From an uncultured Rhizobiaceae group bacterium (GTDB lineage Bacteria > Pseudomonadota > Alphaproteobacteria > Rhizobiales > Rhizobiaceae): DNA of 5,457 bases. A model generated the notes under the pieces. That model did not search any database. It was not told the origin of the DNA and saw only the letters and a list, made by a program, of their open reading frames with translations. The translations under genes and the position numbers were made by a program. Shown here in pieces: positions 1 through 5,457 of this stretch. The stretch's first letter is position 1. Each line of letters opens with the position of its first letter. The stretch covers positions 1 through 5,457 of the forward strand of contig CALFBU010000056.1 of the NCBI GenBank assembly GCA_937951455.1, in the 5' to 3' direction.

Positions 1-933
1 GTTTTCAAAAAGCGCGAGATTGAATTAGGCAAACCCAAAAAAGGTGAAGCGCTTATCATGCACTCAGCCATCGGCATGAACTTCATTGATATCTACCAGC
101 GCTCTGGTCTATACCCTGCGCCGGGTGGTTACCCATGTATCTTGGGTTGCGAAGGTGCAGGCGTTGTGGAAGCCGTGGGCGCTGGCGTCAAAGGTGTTAA
201 AGTTGGCGACCGTGTAGCCTATACAATTCCAGGCGGCTCATATTGTACGCACCGGTTGATTGCCGCTGATCGTTTGGTGAAAATTCCAAATGGTGTCTCA
301 GATGAAACCGCAGCAGCTGCCATGCTTAAAGGCCTCACCGCGCATTATCTGATCCATGATTGCTACAAACCGAAGAAAGATGACACGGTACTGGTTCATG
401 CAGCAGCAGGTGGCGTGGGTCTGATCTTGGGTCAATGGCTCAAGGACAAAGGCGTGAATGCGATTGGCACGGCTGGCGGCAGCGCCAAATGCAAACTTGC
501 CAAAAAAGCTGGTTATGCAAGCGTGATTGATTACAAGAAAGATGATTTCGTCGCCAAGACCATGCGCCTCACCAAAAAGCAAGGCGTGGCAGCAGTTTAC
601 GATTCCGTTGGCAAGGACACTTACCCAGGCTCTCTGGAAGTGCTTCGTAACTTCGGGATGTTTGTCGCCTTCGGTCAGTCTTCTGGTCCAGCCACAGATT
701 TTCAAATGGCGCACCTCTCAGCGCATGGCTCACTCTTCATGACTCGCCCAACGCTGTTTCATTACATTGCAGGCGACGAACTCCAAAAACGCGCAAAACA
801 ATTGTTCAAGATGATCGCTGATGGCAAGATTGAGGTACAGGTCAACCAAACCTATCCGCTTACAAAAGTAGCAACCGCGCATAGGGATTTGGAAGGTCGT
901 AAGACGACTGGACAGACGGTTTTGACGGTATAA
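1..933 (+). CDS. qorA: NADPH:quinone oxidoreductase, zeta-crystallin/QorA type (5' partial)
   Basis: Medium-chain dehydrogenase/reductase that reduces quinones with NADPH in the cytoplasm. The reading frame is open to the first base of the window, and 310 residues are visible. Compared with E. coli QorA (about 327 residues, from memory) roughly 14-17 N-terminal residues lie upstream, so the ATG at position 58 is internal and not the start. Family landmarks in order, in residues of the visible fragment: GMNFIDIYQRSGLYP near residue 25-39, an LGCEGAG segment followed by VGDRVAY, LKGLTAHYL, the nucleotide-binding HAAAGGVG at 133-140 (AxxGxxG Rossmann motif), then YDSVGKDTY, FGQSSGP and a RPTLFHY segment near the C-terminus. 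No structural-zinc cysteine cluster is seen, as expected for this zinc-free subgroup. The stop at 931-933 is followed by its own terminator. Assignment to the family is firm; the physiological substrate is not shown by sequence. Confidence 0.93.
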   Translation, partial: VFKKREIELGKPKKGEALIMHSAIGMNFIDIYQRSGLYPAPGGYPCILGCEGAGVVEAVGAGVKGVKVGDRVAYTIPGGSYCTHRLIAADRLVKIPNGVSDETAAAAMLKGLTAHYLIHDCYKPKKDDTVLVHAAAGGVGLILGQWLKDKGVNAIGTAGGSAKCKLAKKAGYASVIDYKKDDFVAKTMRLTKKQGVAAVYDSVGKDTYPGSLEVLRNFGMFVAFGQSSGPATDFQMAHLSAHGSLFMTRPTLFHYIAGDELQKRAKQLFKMIADGKIEVQVNQTYPLTKVATAHRDLEGRKTTGQTVLTV

Positions 934-956
934 TTTTATCGTAACAGAATAGCTTT

Positions 957-995
957 AGGCGGCAATCATATTTTTGAATGCCGCCTTTTGTTTTT
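957..995 (+). terminator. Rho-independent terminator of the quinone reductase gene
   Basis: AGGCGGCA (957-964) pairs perfectly with TGCCGCCT (979-986). After one A-A mismatch the stem continues TCA/TGA (966-968 with 975-977), leaving a six-base loop. The T-rich run TTTTGTTTTT follows at 986-995. It sits 24 bases after the stop of the plus-strand gene. The convergent AhpD-like gene ends at 994, inside the T-run, so the same hairpin lies just beyond its stop; on the minus strand no U-tract follows, so termination there would be weaker. Confidence 0.88.
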
Positions 996-1563
996 AAACC
1001 TTAATCGGGTTTGAACCACGTTCCCACAATAGTGGGTGAAACACTTCATCGACAGGCGTTTGAGCAACGTGATTGATGTAATTAGACATTACTTTCTGGG
1101 ACAGACCCAAAATGATATCAAGCACAGATTTGTGTGTGTATCCCGCATCAAAAAATGTCTGCATTTGTTCTTCAGTAACATTTCCACGCTCTCTTACCAT
1201 TTGAATTGTGAACGTTCGAAGTGCCTCAAGCTTTGTGTTTGGCAACGGCGTTTCATTTCTAAGCGCATCAGAAATATCATCTGAAACCTTCATCATTTTT
1301 GCGATTCCTGTATGTGCCGGTACACAATAATAACATTCATGCTCGACGTTGATTGATTGCCATACAACGGTCAACTCATCTGCATCAAAAGCTGTTTCCG
1401 TAAATAACTTATGGAGTATTTGGTAACCCTCAAGCGCTTGCGGACTTTCAGCCATGACTTTATGCAAGCCAGGCAAACGTCCGAATGCTGCTTGTGACTT
1501 CTCGAGTAAAGGTTTTGACGCCTCAGGCGCACTATCCAGATCATGTGAGGGAAATTTTGTCAT
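994..1563 (-). CDS. AhpD-like carboxymuconolactone decarboxylase (CMD) family protein
   Basis: 189-residue all-helical CMD/AhpD-family protein, probably a thiol-dependent peroxidase or disulfide reductase in the cytoplasm. The key motif is EHECYYCVPAHT at residues 74-85: the CxxC pair Cys77/Cys80 and His84 match the redox-active CxxCxxxH of AhpD. The N-terminal AFGRLPGLHKVMAESP and the C-terminal SNYINHVAQTPVDEVF are typical of the roughly 190-residue 'peroxidase-related' branch rather than true gamma-carboxymuconolactone decarboxylases. The start is supported by an AGGA ribosome-binding site (complement of 1572-1575), 8 bases before the ATG. The gene is divergent from the adjacent tetR gene and its upstream region carries the TetR-type operator, so repression by that regulator is likely. 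The precise substrate cannot be read from the sequence, and no ahpC partner is in view. Confidence 0.9.
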   Translation of the reverse strand: MTKFPSHDLDSAPEASKPLLEKSQAAFGRLPGLHKVMAESPQALEGYQILHKLFTETAFDADELTVVWQSINVEHECYYCVPAHTGIAKMMKVSDDISDALRNETPLPNTKLEALRTFTIQMVRERGNVTEEQMQTFFDAGYTHKSVLDIILGLSQKVMSNYINHVAQTPVDEVFHPLLWERGSNPIKV

Positions 1564-1612
1564 GGTGGTTTTCCTGTTTTACAAGTTTCAATAATTTGTG
1601 ATTTACCCTTTA

Positions 1613-1652
1613 TTGAACGATCATTCAAGTATATAATTGAGTAATCGTTCAA
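1613..1652. promoter_or_regulatory. Tandem TetR-type operator in the divergent promoter region
   Basis: Two 16-base elements, TTGAACGATCATTCAA (1613-1628) and TTGAGTAATCGTTCAA (1637-1652), are separated by 8 bases (24 bases centre to centre). The first is a palindrome with one mismatched pair. The second keeps the outer TTGA/TCAA and one intact half-site. The outer half-sites TTGAACGAT (1613-1621) and ATCGTTCAA (1644-1652) are perfect 9-base inverted repeats of each other. Location between a tetR gene and its divergent neighbour, and the size of the palindrome, match known TetR operators. Binding of the adjacent regulator is inferred. Confidence 0.8.
1632..1637 (+). promoter_or_regulatory. 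Probable -10 box of the tetR promoter
   Basis: A perfect TATAAT lies exactly between the two operator palindromes, 34 bases before the tetR start codon. No good -35 is present at 17-base spacing (TTTATT at 1609-1614 is weak). The operators flank and overlap the core promoter, which implies autorepression. For the leftward gene, a candidate TTGAAT (complement of 1623-1628) overlaps the first operator, but its -10 partner is poor. Confidence 0.55.
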
Positions 1653-1671
1653 AAATAAGTGAATATAAATA

Positions 1672-2256
1672 ATGCCTCGCAAACCCTCCTATAACAAAGA
1701 CGATCTCATTGTACTCGCCAAAGAACTTTTTTGGAAAAAGGGCTGGGCTGGCACATCGATGAAGGATTTGGAATCCACATTGAACATGCGGCCAGGAAGT
1801 TTCTACGCAGCTTTCGGGTCCAAAGACAGACTTTTTGAGTTGGCGATCGAACAATACGCAAAAGAGGGGCTTGCAAGGTTGGAACGCATGAAACAGAAGT
1901 ATGGAGCCTTTGAGGCCCTGAAGCGATTCCCGGGTGAAATAGTTTCTGGAAAAGATATCCCAGTCCGTGCGTGCATGCTTTCCAAAACACTTTTGGAATT
2001 GCAGGGCCAAGATAATGTTTTGTCAGAAAAAGCCAACTATCACCTTACGGCAATGGAAAAAAAGTTTGCTGCATTTTTCAAGGAAGCACAAATGGATGGC
2101 CATATTAGAAATGACCTCAATGTCAAAAAACTCGCAAGGCGTTATCAATCAGACCTTATGGGATTGCGCATCACAGCAGAGCGAAAAGATGTAGATGCGA
2201 AAGTGCTGGCCAAGGAAATATCACATGATATTGTTGCAACGCTTGCTGTAAAATAA
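1672..2256 (+). CDS. TetR/AcrR family transcriptional regulator
   Basis: 194-residue DNA-binding repressor. The N-terminal TetR domain covers about residues 9-56, with a helix-turn-helix around GTSMKDLESTLNMRPGSFYAAF (start at 27) and the family's typical GSFYxxFxSKDxLF signature at 42-55. The rest is a helical ligand/dimer domain. It contains VRACMLSKTLLEL at 98-110, which resembles the GCL...E segment of NemR-like regulators, where that cysteine senses electrophiles; Cys101 is the only cysteine in the protein. The start is ATG at 1672 with a weak AAGTGA (1657-1662) 9 bases upstream, consistent with low, autoregulated expression. It is divergent from the AhpD-like gene and shares the operator region with it. 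The ligand is unknown; a role in peroxide, quinone or electrophile response is inferred from context. Confidence 0.92.
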   Translation: MPRKPSYNKDDLIVLAKELFWKKGWAGTSMKDLESTLNMRPGSFYAAFGSKDRLFELAIEQYAKEGLARLERMKQKYGAFEALKRFPGEIVSGKDIPVRACMLSKTLLELQGQDNVLSEKANYHLTAMEKKFAAFFKEAQMDGHIRNDLNVKKLARRYQSDLMGLRITAERKDVDAKVLAKEISHDIVATLAVK

Positions 2257-2278
2257 GACCATTCACATGGCCCTATTT
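2251..2278. terminator. Weak symmetric hairpin between convergent tetR and dgcN-like genes
   Basis: AAATA (2251-2255) pairs with TATTT (2274-2278) and CCAT (2259-2262) with ATGG (2267-2270) around a TCAC loop, with a G-C pair and two mismatches between. It overlaps the tetR stop codon and precedes the end of the convergent gene by 20 bases. It is A/T-flanked but has no strong U-tract, so it is only a possible bidirectional terminator. Confidence 0.3.
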
Positions 2279-2297
2279 CATACTTGCAAATACGTAC

Positions 2298-3308
2298 TTA
2301 CTTTCCAAACTGTTTCTCTACCTCAGCAACAATCTCCTCCGCACCAAATCTTAGTGGATCAACACAAGGCAAGCCATGCTCTTCGCCTGTTTTTGCAAGG
2401 TAGGCTTTTGCTTCGTCTTCTGAAAGCGCGAGCGTGTTTACACAAATACCCACGCATCGAATATCCGGGTTTGTGAGTTTACCCATCAATGTTGTTGCTT
2501 CAATCACTTGCTGGATTGTTGGGAGCGGTGTTGGGACGCCGCGCATGGTTGTTCTGGTTGGCTCGTGGCAAACTACGAATGCGTCTGGTTGTGAGCCGTG
2601 CAGGAGACCCAGCGTTACGCCTGAAAATGACGGGTGGAACAACGAGCCCTGCCCTTCGACAATCTGCCAGTTGTTCTCGTCCGTTGCTGGTGTGATGAAT
2701 TCTGCTGCGCCTGAGATAAAATCTGCCACCACTGCATCAAGTGCTACGCCACGATCAGCGATGAGTAAGCCTGTTTGGCCAGTTGCGCAAAATTCTGCTG
2801 AATGACCTGCTGCCTTCATGTCACGCTCAATGCAGAGCGCTGAATATTTTTTGCCGACCGAACAATCTGTGCCCACGGCCAAGAGACGTTTGCCGCTGCG
2901 CGGTTTGCCCTTGCCTGTAGCATAAACACGATCTGAATGGCGCAGGTTATGAAGCTGTGCACCATGCTTTTCTGCGGCGGCTGCAACTTCCGGCACTTCT
3001 TGCAAACGTACGTGAAGGCCACTTGCCACATCCATGCCCGCTTCGATCGCTTTTACCACTTCCGGGATCCACGTGTCTTTCAACACGCCACCCGCATTTA
3101 CAGCGCCAACAACGAAGGTCTTTGCGCCAGCGCTAACGGCTTCTTCAATGGTCATGTCAGGAATACCAAGGTCTGCGCCACAACCTTCCATGCGCATTTG
3201 ACCTGCACAACGCTCAGGGCGCCAATCCACAACACCTTGAGCCGTTTTGGCAGCAAGCGCATCTGGCACATCGCCGATGAAAAGTAGATAAGGAGATTGA
3301 ATGCTCAT
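2298..3308 (-). CDS. dgcN: DUF1611 protein, DgcN-type D-glutamate N-acetyltransferase
   Basis: 336-residue cytoplasmic protein of the DUF1611/COG3367 family. Members named DgcN acetylate D-glutamate in a marine bacterial D-glutamate catabolic route, after which DgcA epimerises N-acetyl-D-Glu to the L form. Visible features: an N-terminal alpha/beta domain with MEGCGADLGIPD near residue 40-51, then a P-loop-like GTDCSVGKK at 146-154, FCATGQTG at 173-180, IVEGQGSLFHPSF at 216-228 and VVCHEPTRTTMRG at 245-257. The P-loop has Lys-Lys where a Walker A has Lys-Ser/Thr, which I believe is normal for this family. I chose the ATG complement of 3306-3308 because AAGG (complement of 3318-3321) sits 9 bases upstream and homology begins there. 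The frame stays open to 3617 but would overlap the divergent gene. It appears monocistronic; no dgcA is next to it. Family call is strong; D-Glu specificity is inferred. Confidence 0.87.
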   Translation of the reverse strand: MSIQSPYLLFIGDVPDALAAKTAQGVVDWRPERCAGQMRMEGCGADLGIPDMTIEEAVSAGAKTFVVGAVNAGGVLKDTWIPEVVKAIEAGMDVASGLHVRLQEVPEVAAAAEKHGAQLHNLRHSDRVYATGKGKPRSGKRLLAVGTDCSVGKKYSALCIERDMKAAGHSAEFCATGQTGLLIADRGVALDAVVADFISGAAEFITPATDENNWQIVEGQGSLFHPSFSGVTLGLLHGSQPDAFVVCHEPTRTTMRGVPTPLPTIQQVIEATTLMGKLTNPDIRCVGICVNTLALSEDEAKAYLAKTGEEHGLPCVDPLRFGAEEIVAEVEKQFGK

Positions 3309-3454
3309 GACTTTATACCTTATGACCAAGTTTCTTTTCTTTACCTCTAATGACCAGAAATGGACTCTGATAGTGCCAGTTTTCTGAAAATTATCATGGC
3401 GGGATAGGCCAGATTTGGCTAAATATAAAAAATGATCATGAAAGCGATTTTCCC
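3309..3454. promoter_or_regulatory. Shared intergenic region of the divergent dgcN-like and DUF1989 genes
   Basis: This 146-base gap must hold both promoters. Visible elements are the dgcN ribosome-binding site (complement of 3318-3321), a direct repeat ATGACCA (3322-3328 and 3350-3356, 28 bases apart), a perfect 11-base palindrome TTTTCTGAAAA (3380-3390), a small inverted repeat GCCAgattTGGC (3408-3419), and an A/T-rich TATAAA stretch at 3424-3429 before the DUF1989 gene. ATGATCAT (3432-3439) is a perfect 8-base palindrome just upstream of that gene. No convincing -35/-10 pair or known regulator consensus is seen, so operator roles are suggestions only. Confidence 0.4.
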
Positions 3455-4318
3455 ATGAAGCCAACACCCCAATATCCTGCTCCGCAAGACGCACAAGAAC
3501 GCAAGGCAATCGAGCCTGTGGTTTGTTATCCAATTGATACGCTTCCAGCCTTTGATTCCAGCATTTATGCGCAAGCCAAGGCCTCGATGGCGCTTGTCGA
3601 TAGCGTGCTTGTTGCACCGCGTGATGCAGAGACCTTCCACGTGCCAGCCGGGCATTTTTTTCGTGTGACCTGCCCTGAAGGACCCCAAGTTGGTGATCTA
3701 AACTTATGGAATGCGCATGATTTCAATGAGCGATTTTTCAGTGGAAAAACCCGCGCCCTTCACGGAACGCATGTCAGCACGGGCGACAGGCTCTGGAGCA
3801 ACCTGCCACACATGCGCCCTATGGCAACGATTACGGATGATACGCTAGACTGGTACGGCTGGGATGAATTTGGCGGCTCGGTACACGATGTCATCGGTAC
3901 ACGCTGCGATCCTTATACGGGGGTCGTTTTATCAGGCAACGAATATCACTATTGCTGCCACTCAAACCTGACCCGCGCTCTTTCAAAATCCCAAGGCATC
4001 AGCCTGGAAGAAGCCGAACCGCATGTGCATGATGTTCTAAACGTCTTCATGTGTACAGGCTTCATGCCAGATACAAAACAATATTTCATGAAGGCAAGCC
4101 CTGTGCGCAAGGGCGACTATCTTGAGATGTTTGCCGAGATTGATCTGCTTGGCGGATTAAGTGCCTGCCCGGGTGGTGATTGCAGTGCGGAACATACCAG
4201 CGATGCCGCGCAGTGTTATCCGCTTGGCGTAGAGATTTACAAACCCAAAGATGGCACTTTGAAGGATTGGTCTTCACCTGGGACTAACAGTTATTCACGC
4301 AACCACGGCGCTTCATAA
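3455..4318 (+). CDS. DUF1989 domain protein (urea carboxylase-associated family)
   Basis: 287-residue cytoplasmic protein of the DUF1989 family. Characterised paired members (formerly UAAP1/2) form carboxyguanidine deiminase in guanidine breakdown; other single-gene members remain uncharacterised. Visible signatures: VPAGHFFRV (63-71), QVGDLNLWNAHDFNERF (78-94), STGDRLWSN (108-116), VHDVIGTRCDPY (143-154), HVHDVLNVFMC (190-200) and ACPGGDCS (237-244), whose cysteines with Cys151 and nearby His residues are plausible metal ligands. Start ATG 3455 is the only candidate before an in-frame TAA at 3425-3427; the ribosome-binding site is weak. It stands alone without a second DUF1989 gene or urea carboxylase, so a guanidine role is unlikely to be intact here. 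Divergent pairing with the dgcN-like gene suggests a linked amino-acid or N-acyl-amino-acid role, which is inference. Confidence 0.87.
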   Translation: MKPTPQYPAPQDAQERKAIEPVVCYPIDTLPAFDSSIYAQAKASMALVDSVLVAPRDAETFHVPAGHFFRVTCPEGPQVGDLNLWNAHDFNERFFSGKTRALHGTHVSTGDRLWSNLPHMRPMATITDDTLDWYGWDEFGGSVHDVIGTRCDPYTGVVLSGNEYHYCCHSNLTRALSKSQGISLEEAEPHVHDVLNVFMCTGFMPDTKQYFMKASPVRKGDYLEMFAEIDLLGGLSACPGGDCSAEHTSDAAQCYPLGVEIYKPKDGTLKDWSSPGTNSYSRNHGAS

Positions 4319-4329
4319 GAGCTACAAAT

Positions 4330-5457
4330 CTAGCAAGTGCCAATACGCTCTCGTCCTATGGGGTCACCAAACTGGTTGAGCGTTATTCTTACCTTGTTGC
4401 CGTTTCTGCATCCTTCTGCATAAAACAATGTGCTTTTGAAACCGCTCTCGCTTAAAGCCTGTCTTACATCTTTAATGGAACGGACTTCACAGGCATTGCC
4501 ATCAACCTCTTCAAGTAATTCGCCATATTGGCTTAGTTTGATGCGTTTTTCATAGCCCTGATAACATGCGAAGATTCTATAGTTCCCATTTTGTCGCTGA
4601 TTGATATTAATGCGCGTAAACCCTTCATCGCGCAGGAGCTGAGTGATCTGCTTTTTGTCAACAGCCGCCTTGCATTGGCCGATTCGATTGCGCTCCGTAA
4701 TTGTGCCGAAAAGATTTAAGGTTACCTCAAAGCGGACATTTTGAGTGCAGGCTTCAACTTGATAGCGAGGCGGCTCGCCATTAATGACTGAGACGCGATT
4801 GTAGCCTTTGTCGCGCATTACGTTGACTAGGTTTTTAGGATCAATAGGCGGGTCACAACGACCAATTCTTTTTTCCTGTGCAATTTTACCAAATCTATCG
4901 ATGACCAGTTCCAACTTTCGATTTTGCAGACAGGCCTCAGCCACATACCTTGGAAGCTGGCGGTCAGTGAATGAAATACGATCATACCCTTGATCGCGCA
5001 AAACTTGTCTTACATCCGATGGCGCTAGCACGTCTTGGCATTGGCCTATGTTTCTGCGTTGCAAGAGTTGGCCTTGTTGAGAAATGATGAGGCGGGTACG
5101 TTGCGAACCCTTGCAACCAATTGCAATGTAATTGCTGTTTTGCTCATCAATAACAATACGCGTAAAACCATTTGCCTCAAGGTTTCTGCGCACTTGTTGC
5201 TCATTTACCGTATTTCGGCAATTACCAATCTCGCTGGCACCCTTGATACGTCCCTTGTAATCCACCTTGACATTATATTTTACGCCATCCTTGCAAGCGT
5301 ACGCCTTGCCGGTTTTGAAGCCCTTGTCATGTACCTGTATTTGACTATAGCCATTTTTTTGAAGAATGCGGATTATATCCCCCTTGGAAATGCCTATTTG
5401 AATATTTAATCCTGCATGCGCTTTAGATGTATCCACTGCAACAACTGCAATCAGGCT
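4330..5457 (-). CDS. Secreted six-repeat, paired-cysteine PepSY-like protein (5' partial)
   Basis: I do not recognise a named family. The frame is open to the right edge. Residue numbers here count from a GTG at 5434-5436, which is internal: the residues before it, SLIAVVA, look like the end of a signal-peptide core, and AHA (residues 6-8) before Gly9 is a classical signal peptidase I site. The mature protein of about 360 residues is six tandem units ending at Cys73, 133, 194, 255, 316 and 368. Each has an amphipathic helix (such as VRQVLRDQGY), a strand pair, a Y-x-x-x-AC strand, an FG or YG turn and a terminal RIGxC. The helix-GY-strand-strand-FG pattern resembles PepSY-like modules. All 12 cysteines form six pairs exactly 25 residues apart, suggesting one disulfide per unit. 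The protein is rich in Arg, Lys, Gln and Asn. It is convergent with the DUF1989 gene across only 11 bases. Periplasmic or extracellular binding is plausible but not shown. Confidence 0.8.
   Translation of the reverse strand, partial: SLIAVVAVDTSKAHAGLNIQIGISKGDIIRILQKNGYSQIQVHDKGFKTGKAYACKDGVKYNVKVDYKGRIKGASEIGNCRNTVNEQQVRRNLEANGFTRIVIDEQNSNYIAIGCKGSQRTRLIISQQGQLLQRRNIGQCQDVLAPSDVRQVLRDQGYDRISFTDRQLPRYVAEACLQNRKLELVIDRFGKIAQEKRIGRCDPPIDPKNLVNVMRDKGYNRVSVINGEPPRYQVEACTQNVRFEVTLNLFGTITERNRIGQCKAAVDKKQITQLLRDEGFTRININQRQNGNYRIFACYQGYEKRIKLSQYGELLEEVDGNACEVRSIKDVRQALSESGFKSTLFYAEGCRNGNKVRITLNQFGDPIGRERIGTC
4333..5400 (-). repeat. Six tandem ~60-residue protein repeats with invariant Cys-25-Cys spacing
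   Basis: Unit boundaries on the plus strand are: R1 5218-5400, R2 5038-5217, R3 4855-5037, R4 4672-4854, R5 4489-4671, R6 4333-4488. Cysteine pairs are 48/73, 108/133, 169/194, 230/255, 291/316 and 343/368, always 25 residues apart. Units R2-R5 are 60-61 residues; R6 is 52, lacking about 9 residues before its first cysteine. Unit ends read EIGNC, NIGQC, RIGRC, RIGQC, DGNAC and RIGTC. The repeats are clear in protein but not obvious in DNA, so the duplications are old. Confidence 0.9.
5413..5457 (-). other. C-terminal part of a Sec signal peptide, with predicted cleavage site
   Basis: Translated from the right edge, the frame gives SLIAVVAVDTSKAHA followed by GLNIQ. The hydrophobic SLIAVVAV, a short polar stretch and an AxA motif (AHA) match the h- and c-regions of a signal peptide; cleavage would fall after the codon ending at 5413. 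The n-region and start codon lie beyond the window. The lack of a lipobox cysteine argues for a soluble secreted protein rather than a lipoprotein. Confidence 0.65.

Noticed and set aside
58..60. ATG as the start of the quinone reductase
   Set aside because: The preceding codons encode conserved family sequence (such as LGKPKKGEALI), so the true start is upstream of the window.
298..714. Minus-strand open frame of 138 codons inside the quinone reductase gene
   Set aside because: It lies entirely antisense to a strongly conserved gene and its product resembles no family.
1621..2010. Minus-strand open frames covering the tetR gene and operator
   Set aside because: The plus-strand frame has a clear TetR domain and this frame has no recognisable features.
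2434..3287. Several plus-strand open frames within the dgcN-like gene
   Set aside because: They are complements of a conserved coding sequence with no plausible start signals or family match.
3309..3617. 103-codon N-terminal extension of the dgcN-like reading frame
   Set aside because: It overlaps the start of the well-supported divergent DUF1989 gene, shows no family similarity, and a good ribosome-binding site precedes the ATG at 3306-3308.
4333..5400. Possible CRISPR or DNA tandem repeat array, given the regular ~183-base period
   Set aside because: The periodicity is in the encoded protein; the DNA units are diverged with no identical repeat/spacer structure.
5035..5409. Plus-strand open frame with hydrophobic stretches, resembling a small membrane protein
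   Set aside because: It is antisense to repeats R1-R2 of the secreted protein; its hydrophobicity follows from the complement of polar codons, and the opposite frame has regular, constrained cysteine spacing.
5434..5436. GTG as the start codon of the repeat protein
   Set aside because: The frame stays open to the window edge and the upstream residues look like a signal-peptide core; starting here would leave a cleavage site without a hydrophobic segment.

Overview
The window reads as an ordinary, dense bacterial chromosome segment of moderate G+C, most likely from a proteobacterium. The mix of gene families (QorA-type quinone reductase, AhpD-like protein, DgcN/DUF1611, DUF1989) fits a marine or environmental alphaproteobacterium, but no marker gene fixes the taxon, so this is a low-confidence inference. 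There are six protein genes. The first and last run off the window edges. I see no RNA genes, insertion sequences, CRISPR arrays or prophage genes, and no gene-free gap longer than about 150 bases.

Left part (1-2256) looks like a redox/electrophile-stress neighbourhood. A zeta-crystallin-type NADPH:quinone oxidoreductase (+) ends in a clear rho-independent terminator. It converges on an AhpD-like carboxymuconolactone decarboxylase family gene (-), which is divergent from a TetR/AcrR regulator (+). The 108-base gap between the last two holds a strong pair of inverted repeats flanking a perfect TATAAT box, a convincing TetR operator. The regulator has a single cysteine at a position that appears to match the sensor cysteine of NemR.

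Middle part (2298-4318) is a divergent pair: a DUF1611 protein of the DgcN type (D-glutamate N-acetyltransferase family) on the minus strand and a DUF1989 protein on the plus strand, sharing a 146-base intergenic region. The usual partner dgcA is not in the window.

Right part (4330-5457, minus) is the least familiar and most interesting item. It is a secreted protein, missing its extreme N-terminus, built entirely of six tandem repeats of about 60 residues. Each repeat looks PepSY-like and contains exactly two cysteines, spaced 25 residues apart in all six copies. This suggests a periplasmic or extracellular chain of disulfide-locked small alpha/beta modules.
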